A stretch of DNA of 23,234 nucleotides from CAZSMK01 sp964608095 (GCA_964608095.1 CAZSMK010000074.1:1-23234); one strand, 5' to 3'; shown: positions 1 to 7,140, counted from the first letter of the stretch. Notes: generated from the sequence alone by a model not told the origin. Made by a program: numbers and translations.

Positions 1-180
1 TACGGCACGACCCTCACGACGTCCAAATCATAACGTGGTGCTCGTGGTGTCGTCGTGGTTATTATTTCTTTTAACCACTACGGCACTACGTTCACGACGT
101 CCAAATCATAGCGTAGTGCTCGTTGTGTCGTCGTGGTTATTATTTTTTTTTGAACCACTACGGCACGACCCTCACGACGT
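1..180. repeat. Tandem, internally palindromic ~79-bp repeats
   Basis: Two full units (1-78, 79-158) and the first 22 bases of a third (159-180) repeat head to tail, each opening TACGGCAC and ending with an AACCAC block after a T-rich tract. Each unit can fold on itself: the arm beginning AACCACTACGGCAC pairs with the later arm ending GTCGTCGTGGTT, about 21 of 28 positions matching, around a CCAAATCATA-type loop. The array runs off the left edge, so its copy number is unknown. It lies just past the stop (181-183) of a minus-strand coding remnant, so it could act as a stacked hairpin or terminator on that strand. A REP-like or structural RNA element is an alternative. Confidence 0.75.
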
Positions 181-402
181 TTAACGTTCGATATCGAGCA
201 GGAACTCGGTCGGGGAAATGGCGACTCCCACACGTGTATCGGTTTCGGTCGTGGTTATGCTGCCGTTTCGACAAATCCTTTGATAGTTCCAGCTGACTTA
301 TATTTTGTAGTAAGCCACGAAAGCATCGGAGGTACCTTGATAGGACGCGCCATGTCTACCCCAGCCAGAGCAGCAATTTCCTCTTCGATGAAACAATACA
401 AT
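181..402 (-). pseudogene. Decayed coding remnant, unknown family
   Basis: On the minus strand one frame reads through about 70 codons with protein-like composition and a single internal TAA (298-300). Before the stop it gives a Cys/Trp/Gly-rich stretch containing GWGRHGASYQGTSDAFVAYY. After it comes SWNYQRICRNGS, then GVAISPTEFLLDIER, ending in TAA at 181-183. No start codon or ribosome binding site is visible, and the frame differs from that of the DUF4304-like gene just upstream. It looks like the C-terminal tail of a lost gene. I do not recognise the family. Being open this long by chance is possible, so confidence is low. Confidence 0.3.
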
Positions 403-409
403 TATTTTG

Positions 410-1033
410 TCATTCCGTAGATAGGATGTTTTCGAAGGCGGGCTTCAGGGCAACTTTTCGTCCAAGAATTTTCAACCCAATCATAGCAAATTCTTTCGCC
501 CGGGGTAAGTCGCCGAGATGCTTATGTATTCTTGCCATTGCCAGAGCGGCACCTTGAGGTGTTATCCCACCAAATACTTCTAAATAATCGTTGTTCTTGA
601 TATCCTCTATCGAGAACATACGGGAAATTTTCTCCACCGTATCAAACTCTTGAAAACGCGGCTCACCGTACCTGAAATAGGTATCGATCATGTGACGCGC
701 CTTCCTTGTTGGCGAAACAAACAAGCCTTCATACTTCCACCAATAATCCTCCTTATTTGGGGGCGCAAGGCGGGTTCTGAATTCACAATCCGGTTCGCCT
801 ATCTTGTTTATATCGGGTAATTCGCCTGACCAGCTCAAGGGCAAGAACGTGAGATACAATCCAAGATTAAGAGCGTAACTTCCTCCATATTTGTTGGGCT
901 GAATATTAATTGTATTTATGACCTCGCCCTTGATTCATCGGAAATCACTGCCGCTTCCCTTGAACCCAACGTCTCTTAGTTTCGGGAAGAATTCGTTCTT
1001 TAATACTCTGAGGAATACACTCTTCGCATCCAT
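410..1033 (-). pseudogene. DUF4304-like protein, interrupted by an in-frame TGA
   Basis: Starting from ATG at 1033, the frame encodes 32 residues (beginning MDAKSVFLRVLKNEFFPKLR, with GF shortly after) and meets TGA at 935-937. It continues in the same frame without shift for 175 codons to TGA at 410-412. The join reads DFR-stop-IKGEVINTINIQPNKYGGSYALNLG. The order of an amphipathic N-terminus, GFK, FR, an 'INIQ...KYGG' strand and 'NLG' matches my recollection of DUF4304 proteins (about 200 residues, unknown function). The neighbouring codon is CGA, so a single C-to-T change of a second CGA would explain the stop. The gene lies 90 bp downstream of the beta-lactamase-fold gene on the same strand. 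Translation of the distal part from the TTG at 859 is possible but has no clear ribosome binding site. Nothing suggests recoding, since intact genes here end with TGA, TAA and TAG alike. Confidence 0.6.
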
Positions 1034-1123
1034 AAGCAAGTCACGTACCCTGAGCTCCAGGTCAAAGGGGTTATCTGTTATTCAGATGAATGTGTCCTGT
1101 AAGGGCTTTATTATCTTTTCTCT

Positions 1124-3577
1124 CTAATAGCTGAACCAAAAAGAGCCGGTCGGTTCAGCGGATGGTTCCATATACACTGCCTTTACTGCATCCGCTATCA
1201 CGTAACCAGCGGTACAGTCGTTGCTCAACGTTACAGAACCAGCACCTCTCGAGAACATGTATTGTCCCAACGAATTCCACTGACCGTTGTGTATCTGTTG
1301 GTTGACATGTAGCGTTGTCGAACTGGTGAGGTGCTTAATAGTAAAGGGAGCAGCGAGACAGCATGTTTCGTTTCCGTCATGCCATTCATATATCTCCCAG
1401 GTACCGGAATAAGGAAGGTTCAGATTCCACACCGCCTGTTCGCCAATACCCGACGGGCATACGCGGTACGTTGCATCGTAGCGCAAAGGCATGCTGCTGC
1501 TCGTAAAGAAATCCTCAGTATCGCTGGACTGTGCATGGAGGTTGTCAATAATAACCTCGAACGGTGAAATTCGCGTTGCCTTCACCGCATCTGCCACCAC
1601 GATTCCATCGAGACAGCTCGATATACTTACTATTCCCTCCCCTGCCCTGAACGCGTAACGCCCGATTGAATTCCACCTACCGCTGTTTTGTTGTTGGTTT
1701 ACGTATACCGTCTCAGCGCCATGGGCATGCCTGATGGTGTAGGGAACGTTCGGACTGCGTGTTTCGTTTCCGTTATGCCATTCGTAAAGTTCCCAGATGC
1801 CGGGTTCGGGGATCGACAGCTGCCATGTTGCTGTGTCGCCTTCACCCGGGTTACACGCGCGATACGTAGGACCATAGCGAAGCGGTGAGGCGGTACTCGT
1901 GAAGAATCCTGCGGTATCGCTATAACTGGCATCCTCGTTGTCAACAACGACGTCAGATTCATGAGCAAGACATTCAGCCTTGATAGCATCGGAAAGGACC
2001 CGCGTTCCACCACTTGAACCCGCCGCGTCCAGTCTTACGATATATGTTGCGGCATCGAAATCATATTCGCCTAAATATACCCACGTTTTATACTCTGCCA
2101 ATTGATTGATATATTTTTCAGTAGTGCCGTTTTTATGCTGGATAATAAATCGTGTTGACGTTGTTGCGTCAGGGTCATAAGGAAACCACGCATATAACCT
2201 GAATTTCCCTCCTTCTGAAAAAGTCAGATTATAATCCGCATAGGCTGAAGTTCCTGCGGTTGCGTATGCATAAGTCTTTTTCATATAACCGTTCGAGCTG
2301 ACTTGAGTCCATGTTCCAGTCTCGGTATAAGAAGGCACCCCGCTATCGTTATCGACTACAAAATCTTCCTCCCCGACATCATTATAGATATCAAGATGAT
2401 CGAGCGTTTTCCGGACGATATTTTGCCGTGCGGCAATTACCGCAGATTTCTTCGCTGAATCGTCGTTCGGATATACTACATTCGTGAACACCAGGACATA
2501 GGTCTTGCTATATTTATCAAGCCACATATAAGTGCCGGTGTAGCCGGAATGACCGATACAACAGGTCTCGGGTGTCTGATTCTCAGGGTTGGAATACACA
2601 CTTTCCGTATATACATCCCATCCATACGCCCGAGATGCAACCGTTGTCTGCTGTGTTGTGAGAAGCGTTATGATCTGGGGGGTATAGAGCTCTTTGCCAT
2701 AAAGTGTTCCTTTATGAAGAAGGAGCCGTGCAAGCCGGGCTTCATCAAGCACAGTCGAGAATCCGCCTGCATTGCCACAGGCATGTTCTTCAGTATCGTA
2801 ATTCGTATAATACCATGCCAGTGGGTCATGGACTCTTCCGCGTGGTCGAACGGACTCCAGGAGCGTCGGAGCAGTTCTGGAAATTTGCTCATCAGTGGGA
2901 AAGTGAGTGGAATCAATCATACCGATTTCATCCCACATCCGGCGTGTTAAAAACTGGGTTACGCTTTCCCCCGTAACGTTTTCAACAATACGGGCGAGTA
3001 GTATGAAGTTAAGACAGCTGTAAATATATCCTTCCCCGGTCGTGTATGTTTTGGATAATCCGCATATTCTGTTGATCAGGGCATCTGCGTTGGGACGGGG
3101 AGGCAGTCCACTGGTACTGACATATGCCGGGAGACCGGAGGTGTGGGTCAGGAGGTGTTTGATTTTTACGTCCCCTTTGCTCTGTTGTTCAAAGCCGGTG
3201 ATATATGTATACACATAATCTTCATCCGAGATTTCTCCACCCTGTATAAGAAACATAATAGCCGAAGCGGTGAACGTAGGTTTCGTAATCGAAGCCAGGT
3301 CATAGAGTGTATCGATCGTAAGGGATTCGGCACCGACACGGTTTCCAAAAACCTTCTGGTAGAGAATCGTGTCGTGCTTATGATCAAAGCAGCGCCCGAT
3401 CTGAATAGCAACACCCGGTGTGTCGCCGTTATCAACAAGCTCCTGGCAGATTGAATCTATGATGGGAAAAACCGATGGATCAATGCCATTCTCATGCGAA
3501 TAGCAAAAGAAAGGAAGAAACATTAGGGGAACACACAAAAGTGTGCCATATAAGGCTGCAAACCCGTTCTTTTTCAT
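1124..3577 (-). CDS. Secreted beta-lactamase-fold serine hydrolase with three golvesin-like C-terminal domains
   Basis: The 817-residue product begins with a signal peptide (MKK then a hydrophobic run to about residue 27). Residues 35-395 form a serine beta-lactamase/esterase-type (class C-like, PBP4*) domain: S96-I-T-K99 gives the nucleophile and lysine, Y186-S-C takes the Y-x-N place, and H343-S-G-Y-T-G takes the KTG place. HTSG at 145-148 is also typical of the family. Three tandem repeats follow at about 406-534, 542-668 and 673-802, each with 'VDN', a 'YxWxxxN' core, 'INQ/VNQQ', 'W..LG.Y' and ending 'DAIKA/DAVKA'. These match golvesin C-terminal-like (lyase-associated, carbohydrate-binding-like) domains. 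The start is supported by AGGG eight bases upstream and by the promoter at 3610-3637. A peptidase or esterase acting on cell-surface or extracellular polymer is inferred; true beta-lactamase activity is unlikely given the third-position cysteine. Confidence 0.88.
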   Translation of the reverse strand: MKKNGFAALYGTLLCVPLMFLPFFCYSHENGIDPSVFPIIDSICQELVDNGDTPGVAIQIGRCFDHKHDTILYQKVFGNRVGAESLTIDTLYDLASITKPTFTASAIMFLIQGGEISDEDYVYTYITGFEQQSKGDVKIKHLLTHTSGLPAYVSTSGLPPRPNADALINRICGLSKTYTTGEGYIYSCLNFILLARIVENVTGESVTQFLTRRMWDEIGMIDSTHFPTDEQISRTAPTLLESVRPRGRVHDPLAWYYTNYDTEEHACGNAGGFSTVLDEARLARLLLHKGTLYGKELYTPQIITLLTTQQTTVASRAYGWDVYTESVYSNPENQTPETCCIGHSGYTGTYMWLDKYSKTYVLVFTNVVYPNDDSAKKSAVIAARQNIVRKTLDHLDIYNDVGEEDFVVDNDSGVPSYTETGTWTQVSSNGYMKKTYAYATAGTSAYADYNLTFSEGGKFRLYAWFPYDPDATTSTRFIIQHKNGTTEKYINQLAEYKTWVYLGEYDFDAATYIVRLDAAGSSGGTRVLSDAIKAECLAHESDVVVDNEDASYSDTAGFFTSTASPLRYGPTYRACNPGEGDTATWQLSIPEPGIWELYEWHNGNETRSPNVPYTIRHAHGAETVYVNQQQNSGRWNSIGRYAFRAGEGIVSISSCLDGIVVADAVKATRISPFEVIIDNLHAQSSDTEDFFTSSSMPLRYDATYRVCPSGIGEQAVWNLNLPYSGTWEIYEWHDGNETCCLAAPFTIKHLTSSTTLHVNQQIHNGQWNSLGQYMFSRGAGSVTLSNDCTAGYVIADAVKAVYMEPSAEPTGSFWFSY

Positions 3578-3609
3578 ATAGCGCCCTTTCAGGAAAAGAT
3601 GATTACCTG

Positions 3610-3637
3610 ATTATAAACGAACTTGCCGGCAAATCAA
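3610..3637 (-). promoter_or_regulatory. Sigma-70-type promoter of the serine hydrolase gene
   Basis: Reading the minus strand, TTGATT (3637-3632), a 16-bp spacer and a perfect TATAAT (3615-3610) stand 33 bp before the ATG at 3577. Confidence 0.55.
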
Positions 3638-3942
3638 TTCTATACTAAAATAAAGTTGCAACAAAACAACTCATGCACGAGTATAAAAGAGATCGATACT
3701 GTTTGCCTTGTCCTGACGAGATCATAAGATATAAAAATAAAATTGCTGAATCAAATAAAGTTGTATCGTTATAGTATGTGTTTCCGCGTGTGATGTAAGT
3801 TGTTCTGCGCTGAAAGTGCGTACTATACCCAGCCCAGTGGTTATAATGCGCCTATTGCGGACATGGGCCCCGGGTAAAAAAACAATGATCGAACCACTTA
3901 TCTCCACTCATCCTCACTCATCTATTTTTTGAATCCGGAGGA

Positions 3943-3965
3943 GGGTCGTTCGGCTCGAACAACCC
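3943..3965. repeat. Hairpin, 9 paired bases, 3-base loop
   Basis: GGGT-C-GTTCG pairs with CGAAC-A-ACCC around loop GCT, with one internal C/A mismatch. It is preceded by a T-run (3925-3930) and CCGGAGGAGG. On the minus strand it is followed by that A/T tract, so a terminator is possible, though no minus-strand gene is seen upstream of it. Confidence 0.55.
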
Positions 3966-4013
3966 CCGGCGGAAGATTAAGACAAATAGCAAAGTATAGT
4001 TATAAATACGGTA

Positions 4014-4041
4014 TCTACGATTCGCCATGGCGAATCGTAGA
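4014..4041. repeat. 28-bp perfect palindrome
   Basis: The half TCTACGATTCGCCA is followed directly by its exact reverse complement, centred on CCATGG (an NcoI site). No run of T follows on either strand, so a simple intrinsic terminator is not favoured. A dimer-protein binding site or cruciform, or one end of a mobile fragment, are alternatives. Confidence 0.8.
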
Positions 4042-4295
4042 CTCACCCGTGGCGGTGGCTGCGTCGTAGCCCTCTGCCGCCGCACTCCCCCCAAAAATCG
4101 AAAAGAATCACTTGAACGTTACGGATAATTTTATTCATAAAACCTTGAGCGAAGGAATGGTTGAGAGATAATTGAATACACTGTTCACAAAAATTAATGT
4201 CACACGTATCAACTCTGCGAACAACCGATGTTTTGTTATTTAACGCGATGAATAAGGTTTTTTGAAAAATTCAAGAGTACACGAAGGAGTGAATC

Positions 4296-4810
4296 ATGAC
4301 TCGAGGTTTTTTAATTCTTATGCTCATTGTCCTAATCGGCGGATATGGTACCGCACCGGAGACTGAATCTTCCGATACTCAATCGCCTGAACAAGCATCA
4401 AGGGAAGTCAACGCAGAAGCGCTCCAAAAAGTAATAACGCGCATCAATCGTTACGGCGATATCAACGACCCGGCTACACCCAGACCTCTGCTTACACTCG
4501 AAGAATTCTTTGAGGGCAATACCGACTACGCCTCGATCGGGTACAACTTTTATTCCGACCAACCCGCACCGTCCGAGTTCTACGCCTTGTTCAAAACCAT
4601 CCGCGACATGCGCGAGGTTGCCGACATCCGCGTAGAAGTCAAGGACCACGAGGACGCCGAAGGCTGGCCTGCAACTGACACCGTGTGGGTTATCACCAGT
4701 GCCTCGGTAGAAGACCTGAAGAGCTGGCTGGGGTAACGCTTTCAGGCGGACGATATCATTATCGGATTTCCCACCGACTATCCCATAGAGCAATATCAAC
4801 TGCCGGAAGG
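4296..4810 (+). pseudogene. Lipoprotein-like gene, in-frame TAA, 3' end replaced by IS relic
   Basis: The first 146 codons run from ATG at 4296 (GAAGGAG six bases upstream) to TAA at 4734-4736. The same frame then stays open and protein-like: RFQADDIIIGFPTDYP, then an acidic strand ending in PEG near 4811. The N-terminus MTRGFLILMLIVLIGGYGTA is a lipoprotein signal in which the lipobox cysteine appears to be tyrosine (GGYG for GGCG, a single G-to-A change of TGT). The body contains WPATDTVWVITSASVEDLKSWL, a pattern I associate with uncharacterised secreted/lipoprotein families ending in a 'PEG..xLWWD'-type strand. That last strand is missing and the sequence passes into the 39-bp repeat and the IS relic. 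Stop, lost lipobox and truncated 3' end together indicate a dead gene. The intact N-terminal part could still be translated. Confidence 0.6.
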
Positions 4811-4812
4811 TG

Positions 4813-4851
4813 TGCTGCTTCAGATGAAATTGGACATTTCCTCCTCCGGAG
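4813..4851 (+). repeat. 39-bp direct repeat, copy 1 (left end of IS relic)
   Basis: The sequence starting TGCTGCTTCAGATGAAATTG and ending CTCCTCCGGAG is identical over 39 bp to 7093-7131. It begins where the upstream pseudogene loses family resemblance and lies about 60 bp before the transposase start. That is the distance expected for the left end of an IS3-family element. Confidence 0.9.
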
Positions 4852-4875
4852 TTATTATACTGAACGCAGGAGGAC

Positions 4876-5205
4876 ATGACCATGAACACAAGAAAACGAC
4901 GGCACTTTTAACACCAGGAAAAAGTACGCATTCTTCGACGACATCTGCCTGATAAAACCCCCGTATCGGACTTTTGCGATGAGTACGGCATTCAGACTAT
5001 CGTATTGTACCACTGGCAAACGGAGTTCTTTGATCATGATGCCAAGGCTTTCGAGCGGCGTAAAGGGCGTGAGACGAATCACCTTTAACGCACCATCGAG
5101 CGTCTCAAGGATAATCTGACGCTTCATTATTTTGTTCTGTTGGAGTATCAGATTAAAGACTGCCAATTGTATATAGTCTTGTTGAGAGACATTGCCGCAG
5201 GATAA
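4876..5205 (+). pseudogene. Decayed IS3-type transposase OrfA
   Basis: From ATG 4876 (or the better-spaced ATG 4882 after GCAGGAGGA) one frame reads MNTRKRRHF-stop-HQEKVRILRRHL...KTPVSDFCDEYGIQTIVLYHWQTEFF, then AFERRKGRETNHL-stop-RTIERLKDNL, and ends with TAA at 5203-5205. Stops are TAA at 4909-4911 and 5086-5088 in an otherwise unshifted frame. The helix-turn-helix core 'KVRILR..L....PVSD.CDEYGIQ....Y.WQ.EFF' is that of the small OrfA protein of IS3-family and related transposases. The usual C-terminal coiled coil is poor after the second stop. No OrfB with a DDE domain follows, so the element is truncated as well as mutated. It cannot move by itself. Confidence 0.8.
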
Positions 5206-5336
5206 GTAGCTGGAAGAATTCTTTGCAGAAAGAACGCTGGCTTACCAAACCATTGCTTGACATTGAACCGCTATCGAGAAAGACGAAAGGATATAAACAC
5301 TTGAAGGTATTGCGAGAGGCGAGAGAGAGAGAATAA
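5157..5336 (+). pseudogene. Possible remnant of a second gene tail
   Basis: This frame, different from OrfA, is open from just after a TAA at 5154-5156 to TAA at 5334-5336. It reads as a basic, amphipathic 59-residue stretch including WKNSLQKERWLTKPLLDIEP and SRKTKGYKHLKVLREARERE. It has no start or ribosome binding site. The composition looks like a real protein end, perhaps another transposon-borne gene, but I cannot name the family. A minus-strand frame over the same bases (5153-5419) looks less protein-like. Confidence 0.3.
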
Positions 5337-5524
5337 CATAATACCGAGGAAGTCGGCATCTTGATATCAAGAGGGTACCCTTCAATTTCAACCAAGAATG
5401 CGATTAACTCTCTATACATACATTTTTATTTAAAAAAAACTTGAAAAAAGGTTATCGTTTTATGGTATACTAAGTCCTAAATTATCTTTTATGACTTATA
5501 GACTTGTGAGGGGTTGGTTATCGG
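5206..5524. other. 319-bp gap between IS relic and AT-rich gene
   Basis: Besides the possible remnant up to 5336, I see a GA-rich tract (about 5316-5334), an A-rich segment (5431-5450) and the promoter at 5441-5471. No further gene is supported. Confidence 0.5.
5441..5471 (+). promoter_or_regulatory. Promoter of the 519-aa secreted protein gene
   Basis: TTGAAA (5441-5446), a 19-bp spacer and an extended -10 element TGGTATACT (TATACT at 5466-5471) lie 53 bp upstream of the ATG. An A-tract just before the -35 could act as an UP-like element. Confidence 0.55.
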
Positions 5525-7084
5525 ATGGCGAAAATCTGTGAAAATAAATCTAAAAAGTACCTTTTTCCGTTGGTTGTCTCTGGTTTGATCCTGCTGAAAT
5601 CCATTGTTTTTGCCAGTTCCGGGGAAATAAAAGGGCAAATAATTTATACTGTAGATAATGATACTATTATAGGAGCAAGAGCGCCAGTTGCTTTAATCTC
5701 TTTCGAGACTCTTAAAAAGATCAGCATAGATATTGATAAAGAGTTTGAGGAGCAGATTCAGGTATATAGAAATAATTATTCTAAGACCAATAAAGATTTG
5801 CAAAAAGTTTGCGATGAAATCGAATCAACTTATCCAGACATATATACTTTGCTATGGAATCAAAAAACCAATTTATCATTCTCAGATTATCAGTGTGGCA
5901 AAAATCTTCTTGATGAAACAATAAATGACATAGAACGGTTCGAAAATTGTTCTAAAAGATATCTGGATGACATTAAAAATATACAAAAAGAATATGGGAA
6001 CGTTAAGTCCCGTGAGGTGGGGTCATACGATTATAAAGAAGTGTGCACCGGTAAAATCAATTCATGTATCTTGTCGAATGAAAAACAAAAAAAAGAACTT
6101 CTTCAAATTATCGAAAACGATCTCAAAAAATTGATAGACATTGCATCACAACAATGTATAAATGCGACAACTCAGAGATTACTTTCAGGAATCGATTTGA
6201 ATCTACCTGCAGAATGTAAGACACGATTAGAGGAAATGAAGAAAAAATTATATACAATCATGGATAAACTCCAATCGATTTCAGAACAAATATTATTTGC
6301 AGAAAAATTTCATGAACCTACTGACATGGAAAAACAACGTGAAATCAACGAAAAATATAAGAGAAAGGTTCAATCTTTATTGGATGGAGGAGAGTTTGAT
6401 TCTATCGTGTATTCAGATAACGATGGCCTGTTCTCAATACGAAAATTAAATCCAGGAATGTATAAGTTATACTCCAATTCAGCATACGGTCTGTGGATAT
6501 TGGATATAAAAGTTGAACCAAATCAATTTTCCCCCATAATACTAAATAGTGAAAATTCCATCTATAAAAACAATCCAACAATTGTTGAATGGGGAAAAGA
6601 AGAAGTTATCACATATTCAGATAACAATATTTCAATAAGCCTGAATAATATATACAAGAAGGATCATCTTGAAAATAACATTTTAGATTTGTATCAAAAA
6701 CCTATGAATGATTATTTTCTTATCATCGTACTTAAAATAAAAAACAACGGAAATATTCCTTATAGTCTAATAATGAATCAGCTAATGTTTCATATTGAAG
6801 ATGATATCGGGAGAATATTTGAAGAAAACAGCCCTCTCACCGCTATTTTACTTGCAGAAGACTATGTTGGAGAACAATTGAATCTTCCGGATCATTTTGC
6901 AGATAGATTATTAAATCCGGGTGACACCGGCTATAAGGTTTTTGTATATGATCTATCAAATAAAATTAAATCCAAATATCTTGTCATGTCATTATTATTG
7001 AGCAATGAAAAGATTCGATTTGGATTAAAAACAGAGAAACCTGAAAAAGATTATTATTTTATGAAATATTGGCACTATAATTAG
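5525..7084 (+). CDS. Secreted or periplasmic coiled-coil protein with split carboxypeptidase-regulatory-like domain
   Basis: The 519-residue protein opens with KSKKYLFPLVVSGLILLKSI and a signal-peptidase-like site around VFASS (28-32). Residues 33-60 (GEIKGQIIY...APVALISF) resemble the first strands of a carboxypeptidase-regulatory-like beta sandwich. Residues about 291-340 (VYSDNDGLFSIRKLNPGMYKLY) resemble its last strands. Between them lies a 230-residue, mostly helical Lys/Glu/Ile-rich region (about 62-290), probably coiled coil, with scattered cysteines. Residues 360-515 (ISISLNNIY..., YFLIIVLKIKNNGNIPYSL..., LLNPGDTGYKVFVYDL) look like a DUF4352/immunoglobulin-like second beta domain. 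The ribosome binding site is weak (GAGGGG about 13 bases upstream). The gene is far richer in A+T than its neighbours and is bracketed, with the IS relic, by the 39-bp repeat, suggesting horizontal arrival. Domain assignments are by eye; function is unknown. Confidence 0.75.
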   Translation: MAKICENKSKKYLFPLVVSGLILLKSIVFASSGEIKGQIIYTVDNDTIIGARAPVALISFETLKKISIDIDKEFEEQIQVYRNNYSKTNKDLQKVCDEIESTYPDIYTLLWNQKTNLSFSDYQCGKNLLDETINDIERFENCSKRYLDDIKNIQKEYGNVKSREVGSYDYKEVCTGKINSCILSNEKQKKELLQIIENDLKKLIDIASQQCINATTQRLLSGIDLNLPAECKTRLEEMKKKLYTIMDKLQSISEQILFAEKFHEPTDMEKQREINEKYKRKVQSLLDGGEFDSIVYSDNDGLFSIRKLNPGMYKLYSNSAYGLWILDIKVEPNQFSPIILNSENSIYKNNPTIVEWGKEEVITYSDNNISISLNNIYKKDHLENNILDLYQKPMNDYFLIIVLKIKNNGNIPYSLIMNQLMFHIEDDIGRIFEENSPLTAILLAEDYVGEQLNLPDHFADRLLNPGDTGYKVFVYDLSNKIKSKYLVMSLLLSNEKIRFGLKTEKPEKDYYFMKYWHYN

Positions 7085-7092
7085 AGATGTCT

Positions 7093-7131
7093 TGCTGCTT
7101 CAGATGAAATTGGACATTTCCTCCTCCGGAG
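7093..7131 (+). repeat. 39-bp direct repeat, copy 2
   Basis: This is an exact copy of 4813-4851 in the same orientation, starting nine bases after the stop codon of the 519-aa gene. Beyond it the two loci diverge. Here the sequence continues GAGGAAATG and completes a palindrome. Confidence 0.9.
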
Positions 7132-7140
7132 GAGGAAATG
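7115..7140. repeat. 26-bp perfect palindrome overlapping repeat copy 2
   Basis: CATTTCCTCCTCC is followed directly by its exact reverse complement. In copy 1 of the repeat only the left half plus GGAG is present. It lies between the plus-strand 519-aa gene and the convergent minus-strand glycosyltransferase, where a bidirectional terminator would be useful, but no T-run follows. The right half also contains a GGAGGAGG motif before an ATG, but the resulting frame is only about 18 codons. Confidence 0.75.

Larger units (their letters stand above)
3578..4295. other. 718-bp intergenic stretch, probably non-coding
   Basis: Apart from the hydrolase promoter at its left end, I see no convincing gene on either strand. 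A 61-codon minus-strand frame at 3722-3907 has no ribosome binding site and no recognisable content. The middle part (3931-4090) is rich in secondary structure: a hairpin at 3943-3965, a 28-bp perfect palindrome at 4014-4041 and a GC-rich imperfect inverted repeat at about 4046-4088. The last 30 bp carry the GAAGGAG ribosome binding site of the next gene. Confidence 0.6.

Noticed and set aside
1..180. CRISPR array
   Set aside because: Units are contiguous with no unique spacers and each is an imperfect palindrome of about 79 bp; no cas gene is present.
410..1033. Selenocysteine or TGA recoding to explain the in-frame TGA
   Set aside because: Other interrupted genes here stop with TAA, genuine genes end with TGA, and the position should be Arg by context, with no SECIS-like need.
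3722..3907. 61-codon minus-strand frame upstream of the hydrolase gene
   Set aside because: No ribosome binding site, no recognisable motif, and it lies where the promoter and leader of the hydrolase gene are expected.
4398..4889. 163-codon minus-strand frame opposite the lipoprotein-like pseudogene
   Set aside because: It is a shadow: the plus strand has a good ribosome binding site, lipoprotein signal and protein-like motifs, while this frame has none.
5153..5419. 88-codon minus-strand frame downstream of the IS relic
   Set aside because: Composition is not protein-like (Ser/Leu/Cys-rich without motifs) and there is no ribosome binding site; it is antisense to the possible plus-strand remnant.
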